A DNA stretch of 64,000 nt, taken from Macrosoma leucophasiata. Lineage: Eukaryota; Arthropoda; Insecta; Lepidoptera; Hedylidae. Shown here one piece after another: positions 42,758-55,724 of this stretch (position 1 is its first letter; each line of letters opens with the position of its first letter). The notes beneath the pieces were generated by a model. It did not search any database. It saw nothing but the letters and a program-made list of their open reading frames with translations, and had not been told where the DNA came from. Position numbers and translations under genes: made by a program. The DNA is taken from contig JAWQUS010000016.1 in assembly GCA_036365455.1 (NCBI GenBank), forward strand, positions 10,625,001 through 10,689,000, read 5' to 3'.

Positions 42758-42777
42758 AAATATATATTAAAATAGCA

Positions 42778-42878
42778 AATAAAGCAATATTAACTATATA
42801 TTTATATCAATCAGAAAGGAAATATTAATATTATTATGAATAAAATGTGGCTTATCTTACATATACAAAATCAATAAA
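42778..42878 (+). terminator. TAF1 poly(A) signals
   Basis: AATAAA hexamers at 42778-42783, 42839-42844 and 42873-42878, starting 21 bp after the stop. The short distance means a compact 3' UTR. Which one is used cannot be told. Confidence 0.7.
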
Positions 42879-43211
42879 ATATTATGCTAGAAAATCACTA
42901 ACGCCTTATCTATATCGTGAATGCAATATTATAATATTCACAATATAAAATATACACAGGATCTTTCGTAATATGCGTTTTCAAAGCAACTTCAGGACAT
43001 CGTAATGAACAACTTGTATACTTTGTTGCATATTCGCAAAGACTAGCTATTTTTCTAAATGAAATATGTTTGTTATTAAAATGTTTTAAGTGCAACTTCT
43101 AAAAAACTAAAAAGTATATTATTTTTTTGACTTTATTAATCTAAGAGGAGTATATAACCTGAGATCCTAAGTGATGTTTCTTATTTTTTTTTATGTATGC
43201 GTGAAGTTAGT

Positions 43212-43393
43212 CGATTACTTCGCATCGTGCAGAAATAGGTAATTTATGTCATTATTGTCTATCAATTATGTTGAAGTAATTACGATATTCATTACTTCAA
43301 CATAATTGATAGAAAAGTGGGACTTAAACCCTCATTTAACGCACGCTTTTTCGCGACATATATTACCTATTTCTGCACGATGCGAAGTAATCG
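43212..43393. repeat. Nested perfect inverted repeats (32-bp outer, 23-bp inner)
   Basis: 43212-43243 pairs exactly with 43362-43393, starting CGATTACTTCGCATCG. Inside, 43258-43280 pairs exactly with 43291-43313, starting TCTATCAATTATGTTG. Possibly a MITE; lies ~450 bp after TAF1. Confidence 0.85.
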
Positions 43394-43707
43394 AATAATA
43401 TACAGTAATTATTTGACTATAAATTAGATGGTATTACTTTAGAATATAGGCATTAATTTGATATTGTTATGTCTTTTATAAGTTTGTTATGAAATGCATC
43501 AAATCTAGACTATGGTGATTGATAGGAATAAACAAGTTTTGGCTAACTTTGTTGCGTTTTTATTTTACCGTAGTATAATAAATCTTTAAAATGACCGTGG
43601 AATTGAAAATAGTTTATGTCACAGAACATTTGAGTTTTGAAACCATTTTCAATTGATTCTTAGGGCTAATTTCACCGGCACATCATGACGGCGCAACCAG
43701 TCGCCGC

Positions 43708-43757
43708 GACCACCAAAATTAATACAGTTCTGTAGAACTGTATTAATTTTGGTGGTC
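43708..43757. repeat. Perfect hairpin, 23-bp stem, 4-nt loop
   Basis: GACCACCAAAATTAATACAG... with its exact complement around TGTA. Confidence 0.9.
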
Positions 43758-43820
43758 TGTAGAGCGTTACTCACCGTCCGTTTGGTTGCGCAACCAATTT
43801 GGCGCAATCTACCGTGAATG

Positions 43821-44400
43821 TTTTTTTTTATGTCATTAATTTGACAGACAAGCAGACGGGCCACCTGATGGTAAGTGGTCACCGTCGCCTATGAACATTT
43901 GCAACACCAGGGGAGTTGCCAACGCGCTGCCAACCCTGAAGCACTCTTTTGACGCCATTTTTGAAGAACCCCATATTGTAGCACCGATGGAACACCTCAG
44001 AGGGAAGGTCGTTCCATAATTTACACGTTCTGGGCAGAAACGAACGAGAAAACCGCACCGTTGAGCACTGCCAGGTGTCCAGTCGGTGAGGGTAAAACTT
44101 CTCTCTTCGGCGGGTAGTACGGTGTAGGAAAAGAGACGGTGGCACCATGTCGAACAGTTCGACAGAGCACTCACCATTGTAGAGACGGTATAACTCGCAC
44201 AGACTCCCAATGTCTCTGCGCAGGCTCAGATGTTCAAGCCTGTCTGTAAGTCCTGGATCGTTAACAATACGAACAGCGCGTCTTTGTAGGGAGTCAAGTG
44301 GACCAAGCTGGTATTTGGCGGCTCCCGCCCACAAATGAGAGCAGTATTCCAGATGGGGATGCACTTGGGCCTTATAAAGCTGTAATGTAAACAAACTATG
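43821..44400 (-). mobile_element. LINE 3' end (jockey-type), first of two adjacent
   Basis: A T-run at 43821 is the reversed poly(A) tail. The minus frame 44394-43879 reads YKAQVHPHLEYCSHLWAGAA, LDSLQRRAVRIVND and CKLWNDLPSEVF, the usual C-terminus of insect jockey-clade reverse transcriptases. 5'-truncated. Confidence 0.85.
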
Positions 44401-44401
44401 C

Positions 44402-44677
44402 TTTTTTTAATATCAATAAGTTGATAGATTGATAGACAAGTAGATGGGCCACGTGATGGAAAGTGGTCACCGTCGCCTATGAACAATTGCAACACCAGGG
44501 GAGTTTCCAACGCGCTGCCAGTCCTGAAGGACTCTTTTGACGCCATTTTTGAAGAAACCCATTTTGTAGCACCGAGGGAACACCTCCGAGGGAAGTTCGT
44601 TCCACAATTTACACGTTCTGGGCAGAAACGAACGAGAAAACCGCACCGTTGAGCACTGCCAGGTGTCTAGTCGGTGG
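44402..44677 (-). mobile_element. LINE 3' end, second adjacent copy
   Basis: Same family and strand as the preceding fragment, shorter, with its own T-run start. Ends at TCGGTG. Confidence 0.85.
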
Positions 44678-44714
44678 TCATTTGAATTCTACGACGTAGA
44701 TATAATTTAACTAC

Positions 44715-44945
44715 CTATTCAGACATAGACAAGGCAAAGGTAAATGCATGCAGTTATGTAGGTACCTATACAAACGTTCCATATAATAGGTTTGTGATTA
44801 GCCTATAGATATAACCGGCACAGTACCAAACTTAAAGGGTGGCACTGAAAACCTTTCAAAAAATTTAAAAATCTTATTAGATTTTACCCAAAGATCAAGC
44901 CCGAAACTACGGCGTAGCTATTCCTACTATTGAAGTAGTATTTAG
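44715..44945 (-). repeat. SINE family W, decayed copy
   Basis: GGTAAATGCATGCA, CCGGCACAGTACCAAACTT and TACGGCGTAGCTATTCCTAC follow the layout of 18791-19101 with heavy change. Confidence 0.5.
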
Positions 44946-45338
44946 ATACTTTTTAATACAATTTCGTTTCTAACTTCTAGTTTATATTTAACTTTAGCAA
45001 GTCTAACTCTATCGGACGGATATAAACTTTGAAATTTGTAAGCATAGTAGAAGCCAGACCTATCCATTTCAATTGGCGGCAGAAGTGCATGGAATATAAA
45101 TGAACTGGATTTTGCATATTGCATCTGTATGATGTTGCATATTAATTCAGCCTACTCGAATGTTTATAGCTATATGCCGCAGCTGCTAATCGGATTATTT
45201 TTAAATACCGGGGCAAACGACTCCTACTCTGATCTAGGTGTAGTATATTAGTTAGTACAACAGTGCAGTTAGGTACCTACCCAAATAAAAGGTATTAAAT
45301 AAGTACCTAACTTACCTATTCCTTAGTTATATCACGTT
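44946..45338. other. No feature seen
   Basis: AT-rich; no repeat or coding signature recognised. Confidence 0.5.
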
Positions 45339-45590
45339 TTTTTATGTCAATAATTGTCAAACAAGCTGCATGCTTGTTTGACACTTATTGACTATCGTGT
45401 TCAAGTCAGGTGGTAATGTACGGCCCTGTAATTTCCGGCACAGAGGCATAACACCTTAGGCCTCAGGAGTGGTAATGCATCTGCATTTTGACCTCGGTCT
45501 TTGTGTAGGTGTCTATAGGCTGCAGTCGTCACTTAACACCAATGTGAAATGCATGCTTGTTTGCCACTTCCATTACAAAAAAAAATATTG
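45339..45590 (+). repeat. Family-X element with inverted 5' end
   Basis: The 3' two thirds are normal (45395-45590). The 5' end is replaced by a short reversed piece of the element's own 3' end (TTTTTTTATGTC, CAAACAAGCTGCATGCTTGT), giving a fold-back. Confidence 0.7.
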
Positions 45591-47400
45591 CAGATAGTAG
45601 GTAACAATAAATATGAATTATTTTACTTCCCTCGATAAGCTATTGCAATGTTTACAACAATAACATGGCCTCGTACCCAGTCAATAATGAAAATATAAAC
45701 GAATGTAAGTATCTACTTAATAATATCTATGTAGCGTTTTATTCTGTTTTCCTTTCATATCCCTTTGTGCTACATTTCTATTATAGAAGGAACCCCTGTT
45801 TGGCGAAAGTATTATAGCCTTCCTATCTTGTGACCACAAAAGGTTATTTTATGTACTTACGTTATGTAACGTTGCAATATCAGTAGTTTCTAGTGAGATG
45901 ATAAAACTTTTCTAATACCTACTCGCATTTGCCGACAATGGGAGTTAGTCCGTGTAAATGACGGTACTTAGAGTTTTCGAATTTAATAAGACTAGCAAAT
46001 TGATCTAGGATCTTAAGTTCCTACAAACCTTCCTACTAAAAAGTACCTCTTTTTAAAGTAGCTGGGGGGCGTCACCATTAATTAACTAGGTACGTGACGT
46101 TTTCGCTCCATATTATTGACCCCTCCTTTCCGATGGTCACTTAATTAAGGTAAAATGGTAATTTTTATTTTTGATTTGACCCCTTTGTACTGACGGAGAA
46201 AAATTTTGGTCGTCCAGCGGATAAGGCTCGTGTCTTATCAATGGGACATATTATGGATACATTTACAGCCCTGAGTAGTCTAATTTGATCCTAGTTTTAG
46301 TTTTCCATAGGATTTGGCCATTGTATACTAAGTGCAAAGACAATTACATAATCTGCATAAAGAAGAAACACTGAAGCAAATGTTGCTCCGCGGATCGGAA
46401 TCAAATATACGTCCACATCCGGACTGGAAGGTTTTTTTGGACGCTATTAGATATTATTTTTAGTTTGGACGCTATTTTCAAAGAGTGGGGATAAATCCGA
46501 ACTCGACGGTTAAGGGGCCCGCCCGTCCCGCCCGTCCCTGAAAACGCGAGAATAGGGGTTTTTCGGTTTTAAAAATATCGGGCTCTTTCAAATTAGAAGT
46601 TTAGTGTATTCCCGCTACAGCACTGGAGTATCGAGGCAGCATTTTTTATAGTTTTGAAACTTTAAGCACAACCGGTCTGATTGCAGTATGTTAGATGCTT
46701 GAAAAATCGCATAGCCTCAAATATGTATGAGGAAAATCCAACCACCCGTTTGGAATAGGACTTTTAGTCGACTACAAAAACTTAATATGAAAGATCTTCC
46801 ATTTCAGTATCTCCTGGTATCTCCTCTATTGTATGAGATTGAAACGGAAACCATAAATGTGAATCCTTAAAAAAAAAAATTTCTGAGGCTACGAGTCAAT
46901 TCACAAAAGCCCTAATTAGACAAAATATTTAGGTTCTTACATTGACATTTTCCATGGTTCCCTGGTGGTTGTACCTATATAACTGTTCGATTGATTAATT
47001 GGAATCAAATATCTTGTTAATTTGCCCGAACAATATTGAAGCAGAAGCAATGGTTTATTTAGGACCAACAGTTCGTACAATATGAAGAAAGAAAAACACA
47101 ACGATTCATGAAACAATATTCGCAGCAATATTTGACTGAATATACGATGTGTTTCTTTTTATTTCATGTAACCTACTCAATTTTACCATACGTGTTTATA
47201 CATGAACATAATTGAACTGAATTTTCATTGAGTAACAAAACTGTTATTCATATTGTAGTTTATTTTAGTACAAATTTTCTTTATTCTCTTTTCCATGTCT
47301 TTTCAAGTCTGGTGCTGTCGTTAAAAGCTCATAATGGGGCATACCACCATCATTTATGATAGCAGTCTTATTGCAATCCAAGTACATTGTTTTGATGTAT
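45591..47400. other. No feature seen
   Basis: About 1.8 kb without recognisable gene or repeat. Confidence 0.5.
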
Positions 47401-47402
47401 AA

Positions 47403-47607
47403 CGAACCCAGTCCAGCGGTGTGAGACGACCGTTTGATTCGAAGGTTCGCGAGTTCGATCCCCGCTCCGGGACAAATATTTGTATGGCCTACAGATATTT
47501 GATTCTGGTTGGTTGTTTGTGTATGTGTTTTGTGTGTACCTACAACGGTACCCAGAATACAGGTTTAACCTAGTGTGCGGCTGTGAGTGCAAGCGTTTTT
47601 TATTTGT
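47403..47607 (+). repeat. tRNA-derived SINE family U
   Basis: AACCCAGTCCAGCGGTGTG (A-box region), GCGAGTTCGATCCCCGC (B box), GGGACAAATATTTGTATGGC, GCGGCTGTGAGTGCAAGC. Confidence 0.8.
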
Positions 47608-48610
47608 GAATTTACAATATCATGGGTTTCTCACCATGGGTTATCAGGAGGGGGCAGCTTTCTTTTTATGATATAAATTACTATAATACTTCGTAGCCAA
47701 AAGGAAGGAGTTATTGTTAAATAAGATTACGTACTGTTGTATTTAGTTATCATTAATGTCAATAGTAGGGTAGGTACCAATGCCTGTTTGCCACTTTCAT
47801 CACAAAAAAAAACGATTACCTAAATAGATACCTCTTACGATACACTAACGATCATTTAGATTATTCTAAATTTTAGTACCTACTATAGTTTCATTCACTA
47901 GAAGTGAATATTATATATCTACATATCTTATGGTATTAACGTAACAAATAGGTAAGTAGTAGTAAGTACTTTAAATTAAACTATTCTTGAGGTGACCTTG
48001 GTCAAATGGCGTTAACTGACGATTTAATATAAATGGAGAGAAATTATTGTTGTGACCAGAACCTTAGGGATCCTATTGATGAGCTCGCAAAAGCTCTTAA
48101 ACCGAACGTTTTTGGGTCGTGCATACAAATATGTTTGACTAAAGCTGAAATAGTTGTAAAAGGACACTTAATATTAGATAAGTCTCTCTTAGAAAGATAA
48201 GACCTAAAATCTTAAGAGCTTATGTAAAAGAAAATATATAGATAGGCTTAGTATCAGGATTTCTTCTTCATCTTCTGGGTAAGGAACCTAACAGATTTTT
48301 TAGAATAATTGAAAATCATATTCATTTGGAAAATACGTTGCAAGCAAACAAAAAAAAAACTTGGATAACTTTTATTACCTACGAAAAAAATTGGAACACA
48401 AAATTTAATTTGTTGTACAGCAATCGCGTTACTTTTGGCTAAAGCGCAGTGTATTCGCTATATTTATTATGGCGTTAACGAATGTTGTGGTTGCATCCAG
48501 TATTCCAATGCTGATAAAATTAGTGCAGTGCTGCGAGCATATAGCGAAGCTGCATACATGCCCGTCTGCGTGTGCGACGTGCGTTCGAGAATAATGCAGT
48601 CATGATAACG
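47608..48610. other. No gene; one family-X tail scrap
   Basis: TGCCTGTTTGCCACTTTCAT plus A-run at 47781-47812 is a family-X 3' end. Nothing else recognised. Confidence 0.5.
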
Positions 48611-49037
48611 TTTTTTTTTTGTTTGTTTTTTTTTTGTTTTTATGGCATCGCTATTACGCATATTGCCAGTGTCAAGAAAAACGATATTTCATATTTATTT
48701 AAGGAGCGTAAAAGTTAGTATAATTTAGTCATCAAGTATAATATGTAAGTATCAAGTATAAAAGTTATCAAGTATAATATGTCAGTCAAGTGAGTTACAA
48801 TCAAGTTATTCGAGTAAAGCGATGGCTACTTTACCAGAACATTTACAATGAAGTTTTGGAGGCAACCTGAAAGGTCGTGTTTTCGCACTGTTATTCTATT
48901 TCACTATACACGGGCACTGTAATAAACCTATATCAAACAAAATGCCACCAATTTTATTCAATATAACTTAGAAATACACCAAGAAAATGAAATAAAATAA
49001 GAGCACCATACGCCTCTTTCAATGTTCCCGCCAAAAC
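48611..49037 (-). repeat. Poly(A)-ended repeat, copy 3
   Basis: Reversed copy of 229-609, from a T-run at 48611 to CCCGCCAAAAC at 49037. The E2F-like motif is intact. Confidence 0.82.
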
Positions 49038-50877
49038 TGCTACGAAAGCTTTCTTTCGATATATTACGCTCATCGAAATATGAATTATTGAATTTTATGT
49101 TTAGATATCTGTGGTTACGTTATATACACATAAAAAAATATTTACGTGAGAATAATACGTATCTAACTATGGCTTTTACCTGCAGAATAAATCTCAGAAG
49201 TCATCCGATGTTTATTGAATTATTCTGTAGTTCTAGCGATTAGGTAAGTAGGTACTACTACTTAATACAATGCTAGCATAAAACATACACAACAGAATAA
49301 ATGAAATAGAAAACAGACAAACATTGGATATAAAGTAAAAACTTTTAATGGCGGAACCATTCCGTTCATCTTCAAAAGAAAAAAACAGAACCCCTACTCG
49401 CGTCTTGTCCATCTGTCAGAGCCGATTTTCTCTGAAAGTACGTGCTGGGTGGATAATGTAAGGCTTGTAGTTTCTGGCGAAGAGGCAACTGTAAGCCTCG
49501 AGATTGGGAATACCTAAGTAGTCTACATAAGTAGGTGTGTCTCCAGATTTTATCATGATATTGGGAAAGGATCGTTCAAGTCCATTTAATTGGAACACTG
49601 TCAAGCTGTAACCATTTACCCGCAGGCAGATAAGGTAATCCGGTAGCGCCTACTATGACTTATTTAACATAGATAACATAGAACATCAAAGAATGCAATT
49701 TCATGCATGCGTGGAGGGATGACAAAAGAAAATGTAGGTATGCATGCTTGCCTACAGACATGCAAAACATTCACGATTTGCCAGGTAGGTACCTACCTAC
49801 ATTTTTAGTAAAAAGGCTGTATTATCACACATTCTTTGAAAATTCTTACAAATTATCAATTATGCAATGCGTAAGAATTTTCAAAAAGTGTCTCTATGAG
49901 GAAAGTGTTACTACGAGGAATAATTCTATTTAACAATCTTTTGATCCGTTTGTTTTTTTTTGTCATAGATAGGGATTTAGGCAATAAAAATGTGATATAA
50001 TGAGACTTAAATATCATATTTGAAGTATGGTTCAGAGAAAATTATAAATACCCATTGAACAATTTGAACATCTACCATAAGCTTAACATTTCCCAAATTC
50101 AACATTTTAGTACTTTTGTTTAATTTGTTTAATTGTAATAAAATTTGGTTATTAAAGGTATTAATGGAATGATAGTATTTACTTAGGGGCAAAATTTCGA
50201 ATGGGTGGTCGTAAACGTTTGCCAACTACTCGGGTAGGGCATACACGTAATAATATGTGGACCCCGAGGGCATGCTTCACATTTGAGCGTAATGGTTGGT
50301 AAATGGTTCGCAAACTTGCTAATACGTTTGGAACTGTCGCAGTTACCCATACTTTATATTGCTTTTAGTTATATGTATCATTGCAAACTACAAGTCCGCT
50401 TAAGTTGTAATTACTAAATGGTTTCTAGACTCTCGCTGGAGCATCTGGAATATGATACATTAAACTTTTACTTGTAGGAGCGCTATTACAGTGTTTTAAG
50501 TGACGTGTTAGAGATTGATTGCAAAAAAATGAACAGTTAACGTTTTGTAAATTGTTCAGTCATTCAATCTGTCTGTCCGTCTGTACCTAATTAAGAGACT
50601 TTGACGCAAACTTGGGAGTTAGCATAGATATGGGTGTGTTTTGAAAGTAAAGTGTGTGTGTTACGTTAAGCGCTAACTACAAATTCGTGGTATTAAATAT
50701 TTAGGTACTATATATATTGATCATTTTACGTCATTAATGTTCGGCTCTGTAATTTCCGAATGAAACTATCGCTACTGCTATCGCTAACCCCAAACACAGG
50801 CGTGGCAGTTATGGCATACTTATCCGCCATACGATGCATACAAAATAGTTCTAAAATCGTGTAAGCTGTCATTGTTT
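49038..50877. other. No gene; a hairpin and a faint family-X relic
   Basis: 49835-49849 pairs exactly with 49871-49885 (TTTGAAAATTCTTAC). About 49440-49660 faintly resembles reversed family X. Otherwise nothing recognised. Confidence 0.45.
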
Positions 50878-50995
50878 CTACATCATTTCAGCCAAAAGAA
50901 GTTTACTGCTGGTCAAAGGCCTCCCCCAAAGATTGCCACAACGAACGCTCTCATACAGCGATTTCCCGCGAATTCACCAGGTCGTCGGTACGTGT
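50878..50995 (-). repeat. LINE/SINE 3' tail fragment
   Basis: CATCATTTCAGCCAAAAGAA, TTTACTGCTGGTCAAAGGCC; same tail type as 13228-13345. Confidence 0.55.
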
Positions 50996-51582
50996 TTTTA
51001 GATACTTAATAATAATCCCATAACCATGAGAACTATACATCACCTATCATTTACCACCTCGTAACTATTTCATAAATAGTTCACCTGAGGTAAATGATGT
51101 CTAAAGGGACCAAAGGGATAATTTAATAAGTGGAAACACTTAGGCAACGTATCATTATGGAACAGGACATAAAGCCTCGTCTACGTGTTCGATATAGCAT
51201 CAATTAGGTGCATCGCGTCACTCACTGTCAGCCAGTTACTATCCGTATAGGTGGACTATACAGCCCTGACATTAGTCCAGGATTTATGTTGCAATTTGCG
51301 TGGAGAGACCACTTTACGCATTTACGTGAATGATAATACGATTCCAATGTTTATTCTATTTAAAGTTAAATTTGTTAGAAATGATTTCAATTTAAAGTTT
51401 AGGATCATATTTTACTTCTATTTTTACTTATGATAAGGAGCTTTAAGGGCCTTTAAAGAGAATGATTGCCTAAGTTTTATCTGCGGTTTTGACGATAAAA
51501 CAAAACTAATCAGTTTTTCTCTATTAGGATTACGCTCACAGAATTCACAGAATGGGTTGAATGGAGGTTGTCACTGCAAGAT

Positions 51583-51944
51583 TAAGGGTGCTTTTCCACC
51601 AGAGATGTGCTATGCAGCTATGCTGCGAAGATGTGAAATCTACGCTACGAAAATATGTGACCGTTTACGTCACTAAGCTATGTAAGTGTACGAGTAAGAT
51701 ACGCTATGAAGATGCGCCGTCGCAGTGTCCAGCATACTATAGGTACTCTGCTCTGCACATACTCGTAGCTATACCACTTGCGATGGCCCGTAGCACGCAT
51801 CGACAGCACACATCCTTCCATATAAAAACATATCTAAGTTGAATGCGTTTCCACCAGTGCTAAGCTATGTGCACTAATGAATATGATTGGTGGATATCAA
51901 ACGCATCTGAAGCATAGCACATCTCTGGTGGAAAACCACCCTTA
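51583..51944. mobile_element. MITE TAAGGGTGCTTTTCCACCAG, 362 bp
   Basis: TAAGGGTGCTTTTCCACCAG with AGATGTGCTATGC at the left is inverted at the right (GCATAGCACATCTCTGGTGG ... CCACCCTTA), ~33 bp TIRs with one mismatch. The middle has tandem GCTATG-type motifs. Resembles lepidopteran hAT-type MITEs; target duplication unresolved. Confidence 0.8.
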
Positions 51945-52531
51945 TGATGCGAATTAAGCAAACTGAATAACCCCAAACGATCCTTTATTTTTTATTTATT
52001 TCTTGCAAGTAGGAAATTATTTCGCAGTCGTAAGTAATTAATAAAATCTTCAACAATAAAAATAAAGAGTTAAAGGAAAGATATATAGGTATCGTTTGTG
52101 GGTATTCTTAGTTTCAAGAGATCCTAGAGGTAAACATGTGGAAACACGATATGCAAAACCAGATTACTATTCTGAAGCTAGCCAAATAAATTATTCACAG
52201 CATATATCTTGCAGAGGCAAGCTTCAAGATATTCTGTGAATTCTGTGAGTTGCTAATACTAATAGAGATATTGTGTTTACAGAATGACAAATAGATGTTC
52301 ATTTTACGCCTCTAATTAATCACGAAGTAGAATTTACATGATTCAAACAATTTATCACTGCCAATTTTTTGTTGACTTTAGAGCTTATTGAATTTTTATA
52401 TTTTTTTTTACCATTCCTACATGCATTCATACTTCTTGTGTCTTCTTCTACGTGCTTAGTAATGCACACGGAATAGATAAATCTATTCTGTGGTAATTCA
52501 TTTGTTTGACAGCTGTGTATCTTATACATAA
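51945..52531. other. No feature seen
   Basis: No repeat or coding signature recognised. Confidence 0.5.
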
Positions 52532-52770
52532 CTAGCTATATTGCCTCACAATGAAATAATGTGTCAAAGGTTTGATAGATACGGACTATTTGTATGGAAA
52601 AACTAAATTGTAGTTTTTTCTATTTCCCTACAGTTTCTTCATATTTTATTACCTTTTAAATCTTCCCGGGACTTCCAAAAATCATTTAAAACTGAAATTA
52701 GCCAAATCGGTCCAGCCGTTCTCAAGTTTTAGCGAGACTTACGAACAGCAATTGATTTTTATAAATATAG
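52532..52770 (-). mobile_element. Family-Z Helitron-like element
   Basis: CTAGCTATATTGCCTCACAA ... CCAGCCGTTCTCAAGTTTTA, AATTGATTTTTATAAATATAG. Confidence 0.7.
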
Positions 52771-53309
52771 ATATATATCTATCTAATATAGATCTTTCCT
52801 ATGTAGATACATACATTAATGTACATGTATATAATAATATACTATGTATCTCTGCTTACCCCTCAGGGCAATATAGGCGTTAAATTATAGTTTCCAGTTT
52901 ACGTTCGACAATGACAAATGGGTCAATCAGTCACGTTTCCGTTTGCTTGTAACGAAATCTTCGTAAAAATGTAATCACTCCCCTTTAAGGTCCTTTAATG
53001 TGATCCGAGCAAGATTAAACACGTTTCTAATAAAAGCAGAAAAATGGTTTTATGGAGCGTGATTCGATTTCTACTTGACCGTTTTTTATATTGTTACAAC
53101 AACGATGAGATGAATTAAATTCTTCATAATTGTACTCGTATTAAAAAAATCCAAACCGAAAACCTTTTTATTCCTCATAATACTCGTAAGAGACTGAGTT
53201 GAGTTGAGTTATAAAAGGTATAGTGTAACCATACGAGGCATTTTTTACTTTTACTATGCGTCTTTGGACTCTTTGGCTTTTGGTTTCTATCTAGCACTCA
53301 CTAAATAAT

Positions 53310-53317
53310 ACACACAT

Positions 53318-53393
<76 letters not shown>
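53310..53393. repeat. Compound microsatellite (AC)n(AG)n
   Basis: CA dinucleotides from 53310 pass into an uninterrupted AG run to about 53391. Confidence 0.95.
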
Positions 53394-53395
<2 letters not shown>

Positions 53396-53642
53396 CGAAT
53401 GTAAAACAGCAATTGTTTTCTTTTTATATTATAATGAAATGCAGGATTATGATAATTAAACCACGATTATAAAATAGTATGAAAAATATATTAGTTTATC
53501 CGTTCCAATATTTAAAAAAATAATGACATACTAACGTCAACCACATCTTTCTTAAGAACAACTCTCCTCCAAAGAATATACTCCAAAGAGCACATTTTCT
53601 CTTTGCTCTCCTCTCCTCTCCTCTCGTCTCTCAAATCTCTCA

Positions 53643-53702
53643 AATCGTTCAAGTAGTTCCTGAGATAAGCGCGTTCAAACAAACAAACAAACTCTTCAAC
53701 TG
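53643..53702 (-). mobile_element. Lep1-like fragment
   Basis: GTAGTTCCTGAGATAAGCGC and GTTCAAACAAACAAACAAAC are the reversed 5' part of the Lep1-like family at 33793. Confidence 0.6.
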
Positions 53703-54221
53703 TATGTATTAAAAGTTTAGATGGGATAAATTGATAGACAGATAGACGAGAAACAGGCGTTGTCTAATTCGACTACAGATGCTTATTTATATTTAAATAC
53801 AATAATATATATAGCCTAATAATAATTCAAAAATTGTATCTTATTTTGAGAAATTAAGATTATACTATTATTATCTGTACCATCATTGACTTGAATATAA
53901 TTAGATATCTAATTTTCATTGGTTTACTAAACTACAATTTTAACTGCAATTAGTGTACTACATGCCACTAACAATAAACAAGTCACCATAGCTTATAAAT
54001 TTGAAATTCGAAACTGTATTGGTAAATACGACGAGATTTTAATCTGGCGCTAAAATATCTGGCCACATTTTGTTAGATACGCGGTGTGCTGGCAATAATT
54101 CATTAAACCAAGTGCGATTCTGTTTTTGACAACGCTCTATTCCAAAAGTGCTTTTTATTTAGTTGGCAAATAACGTTGCGTTGATTAACAAAAAACCTGT
54201 TTGTAGATTGGGGATTTTTGT

Positions 54222-54487
54222 TGGAAGTGGCAAACAAGCATGCGATTCACATTGATGTTAAGTGATGACTGCAGCCTATAAACACCCACACAAAGACCAA
54301 GGTCAAAATGCAGATGCGTTACCACTCCTGAGGCCTAAGGTGTTATGCCTCTATGTCGGAAATTACAGGGCCGTACATTACCACCTGACCGGAACACTAT
54401 AGTGCTGAACACTACCATTTAGCGGCAAGTATATTAAGTAATGCGGTGGTGCCTACGCCTGCGAGCTCCATCACTGGAGCTCTACCA
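54222..54487 (-). repeat. Family-X element
   Basis: Well-kept reversed copy from GGAAGTGGCAAACAAGCATG to GGAGCTCTACCAG. Confidence 0.85.
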
Positions 54488-54562
54488 GCTTTTCTGTATT
54501 GTTGTTCTGGTAATCAAAAATATAGAAAAAATATTAGGGTCCAAAAGATTTCATATCGATGT

Positions 54563-54760
54563 AACGAATGTGGCAAACAACCATGCAGAGCTCACATACC
54601 TAGATTTTGAGCAATGAGTACAGCTTATAGACTAATACACAAAAACCGTAGGTCTAAATGTAGAAAAATGTAAATACCTTATAATAATAAACGTAGATGC
54701 GTTGCCACCCCTGAGACCTAAGTTGTTACCTATGTCTCTGTGGCAGTTATTATGGTGTAA
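54563..54760 (-). repeat. Family-X element, degenerate
   Basis: AATGTGGCAAACAACCATGC and AGATGCGTTGCCACCCCTGA. It follows the previous copy by ~75 bp. Confidence 0.6.
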
Positions 54761-55722
54761 GTTGGGAACATTAAGGTAAGATATAAGATATAAGATACAT
54801 TAAGGTATATAACCTTTACCTATGAATTCAAAATGGCATCATTAATGGAGGTACATGTTGTACCTAACGTTTGGTGGTAGAGCTACGAAAGAGAATCTTT
54901 CGGATGTATGACCGGCCTTCACAAGTAGCGATTGCTCGTCGTGAGATCCTAGTTTTGGCTCAGATCCTGTTGACAACTTTCAATCAGAGCCGAATATCTT
55001 GTTAATAAATAATTATTATCCACCAACCATACATAATATCCATCCCAACAAACCAGGCCTTCGGTTAAAAATAATTGCACAAGTGTTTGCGTGCTACGAT
55101 GACACTGACAGTCAAACAGATACACCTCTATATATATATATATATATATACGTTAAACTTTTATCACCCTCCTTTTTCGTCAGGGGTAAAAACAAAACAC
55201 TTGTTTGTTAAGCTGAGACTCAAATACTCGAAGACCACACCTAGGCCACAAAGGCTCATGCTGTTATTTTACGAATACTCTATAGAATATTTCGAATGAA
55301 AATTAGTTGAGAGAAAAAGCACGCTGGGTTGTTTATTTCTCAACCCTCTATCTATATTATTCAACCTTTTCACTAAACGTAGGCCGACAAGCACTGAACC
55401 GCATTTTCAGTACCTATATTATTTTTATGAAATGTTCCGATATTAAATGTTATTGATAATGGAAAACAAAATCCAATAAGAAAACATTTAAGTACGGTTC
55501 GTGTTACCGCAAGTTTAAATATTCATGCAAAATCACATTAAGCTATTCGGGTTTAATTGCTTCTCCAAAACAATTGGTTGACTGTGTTTAGTTGGATAAT
55601 TGTGGAATTATTTGATTGTCTCATCGTACTCGTCAGCGATCACAGAAATAAATACGTAGCTACGAATAGTGATGTTAAGAAGATAGCATGCTTGTTTGCT
55701 ACCATCAAAACATAAAGAAACC
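54761..55722. other. No gene; short (TA)n at 55131-55150
   Basis: Only an AT dinucleotide run was recognised. Confidence 0.5.
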
Positions 55723-55724
55723 TG

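Noticed and set aside
51561..51842. 93-codon frame
   Set aside because: It lies within a MITE with inverted ends and has no domain.
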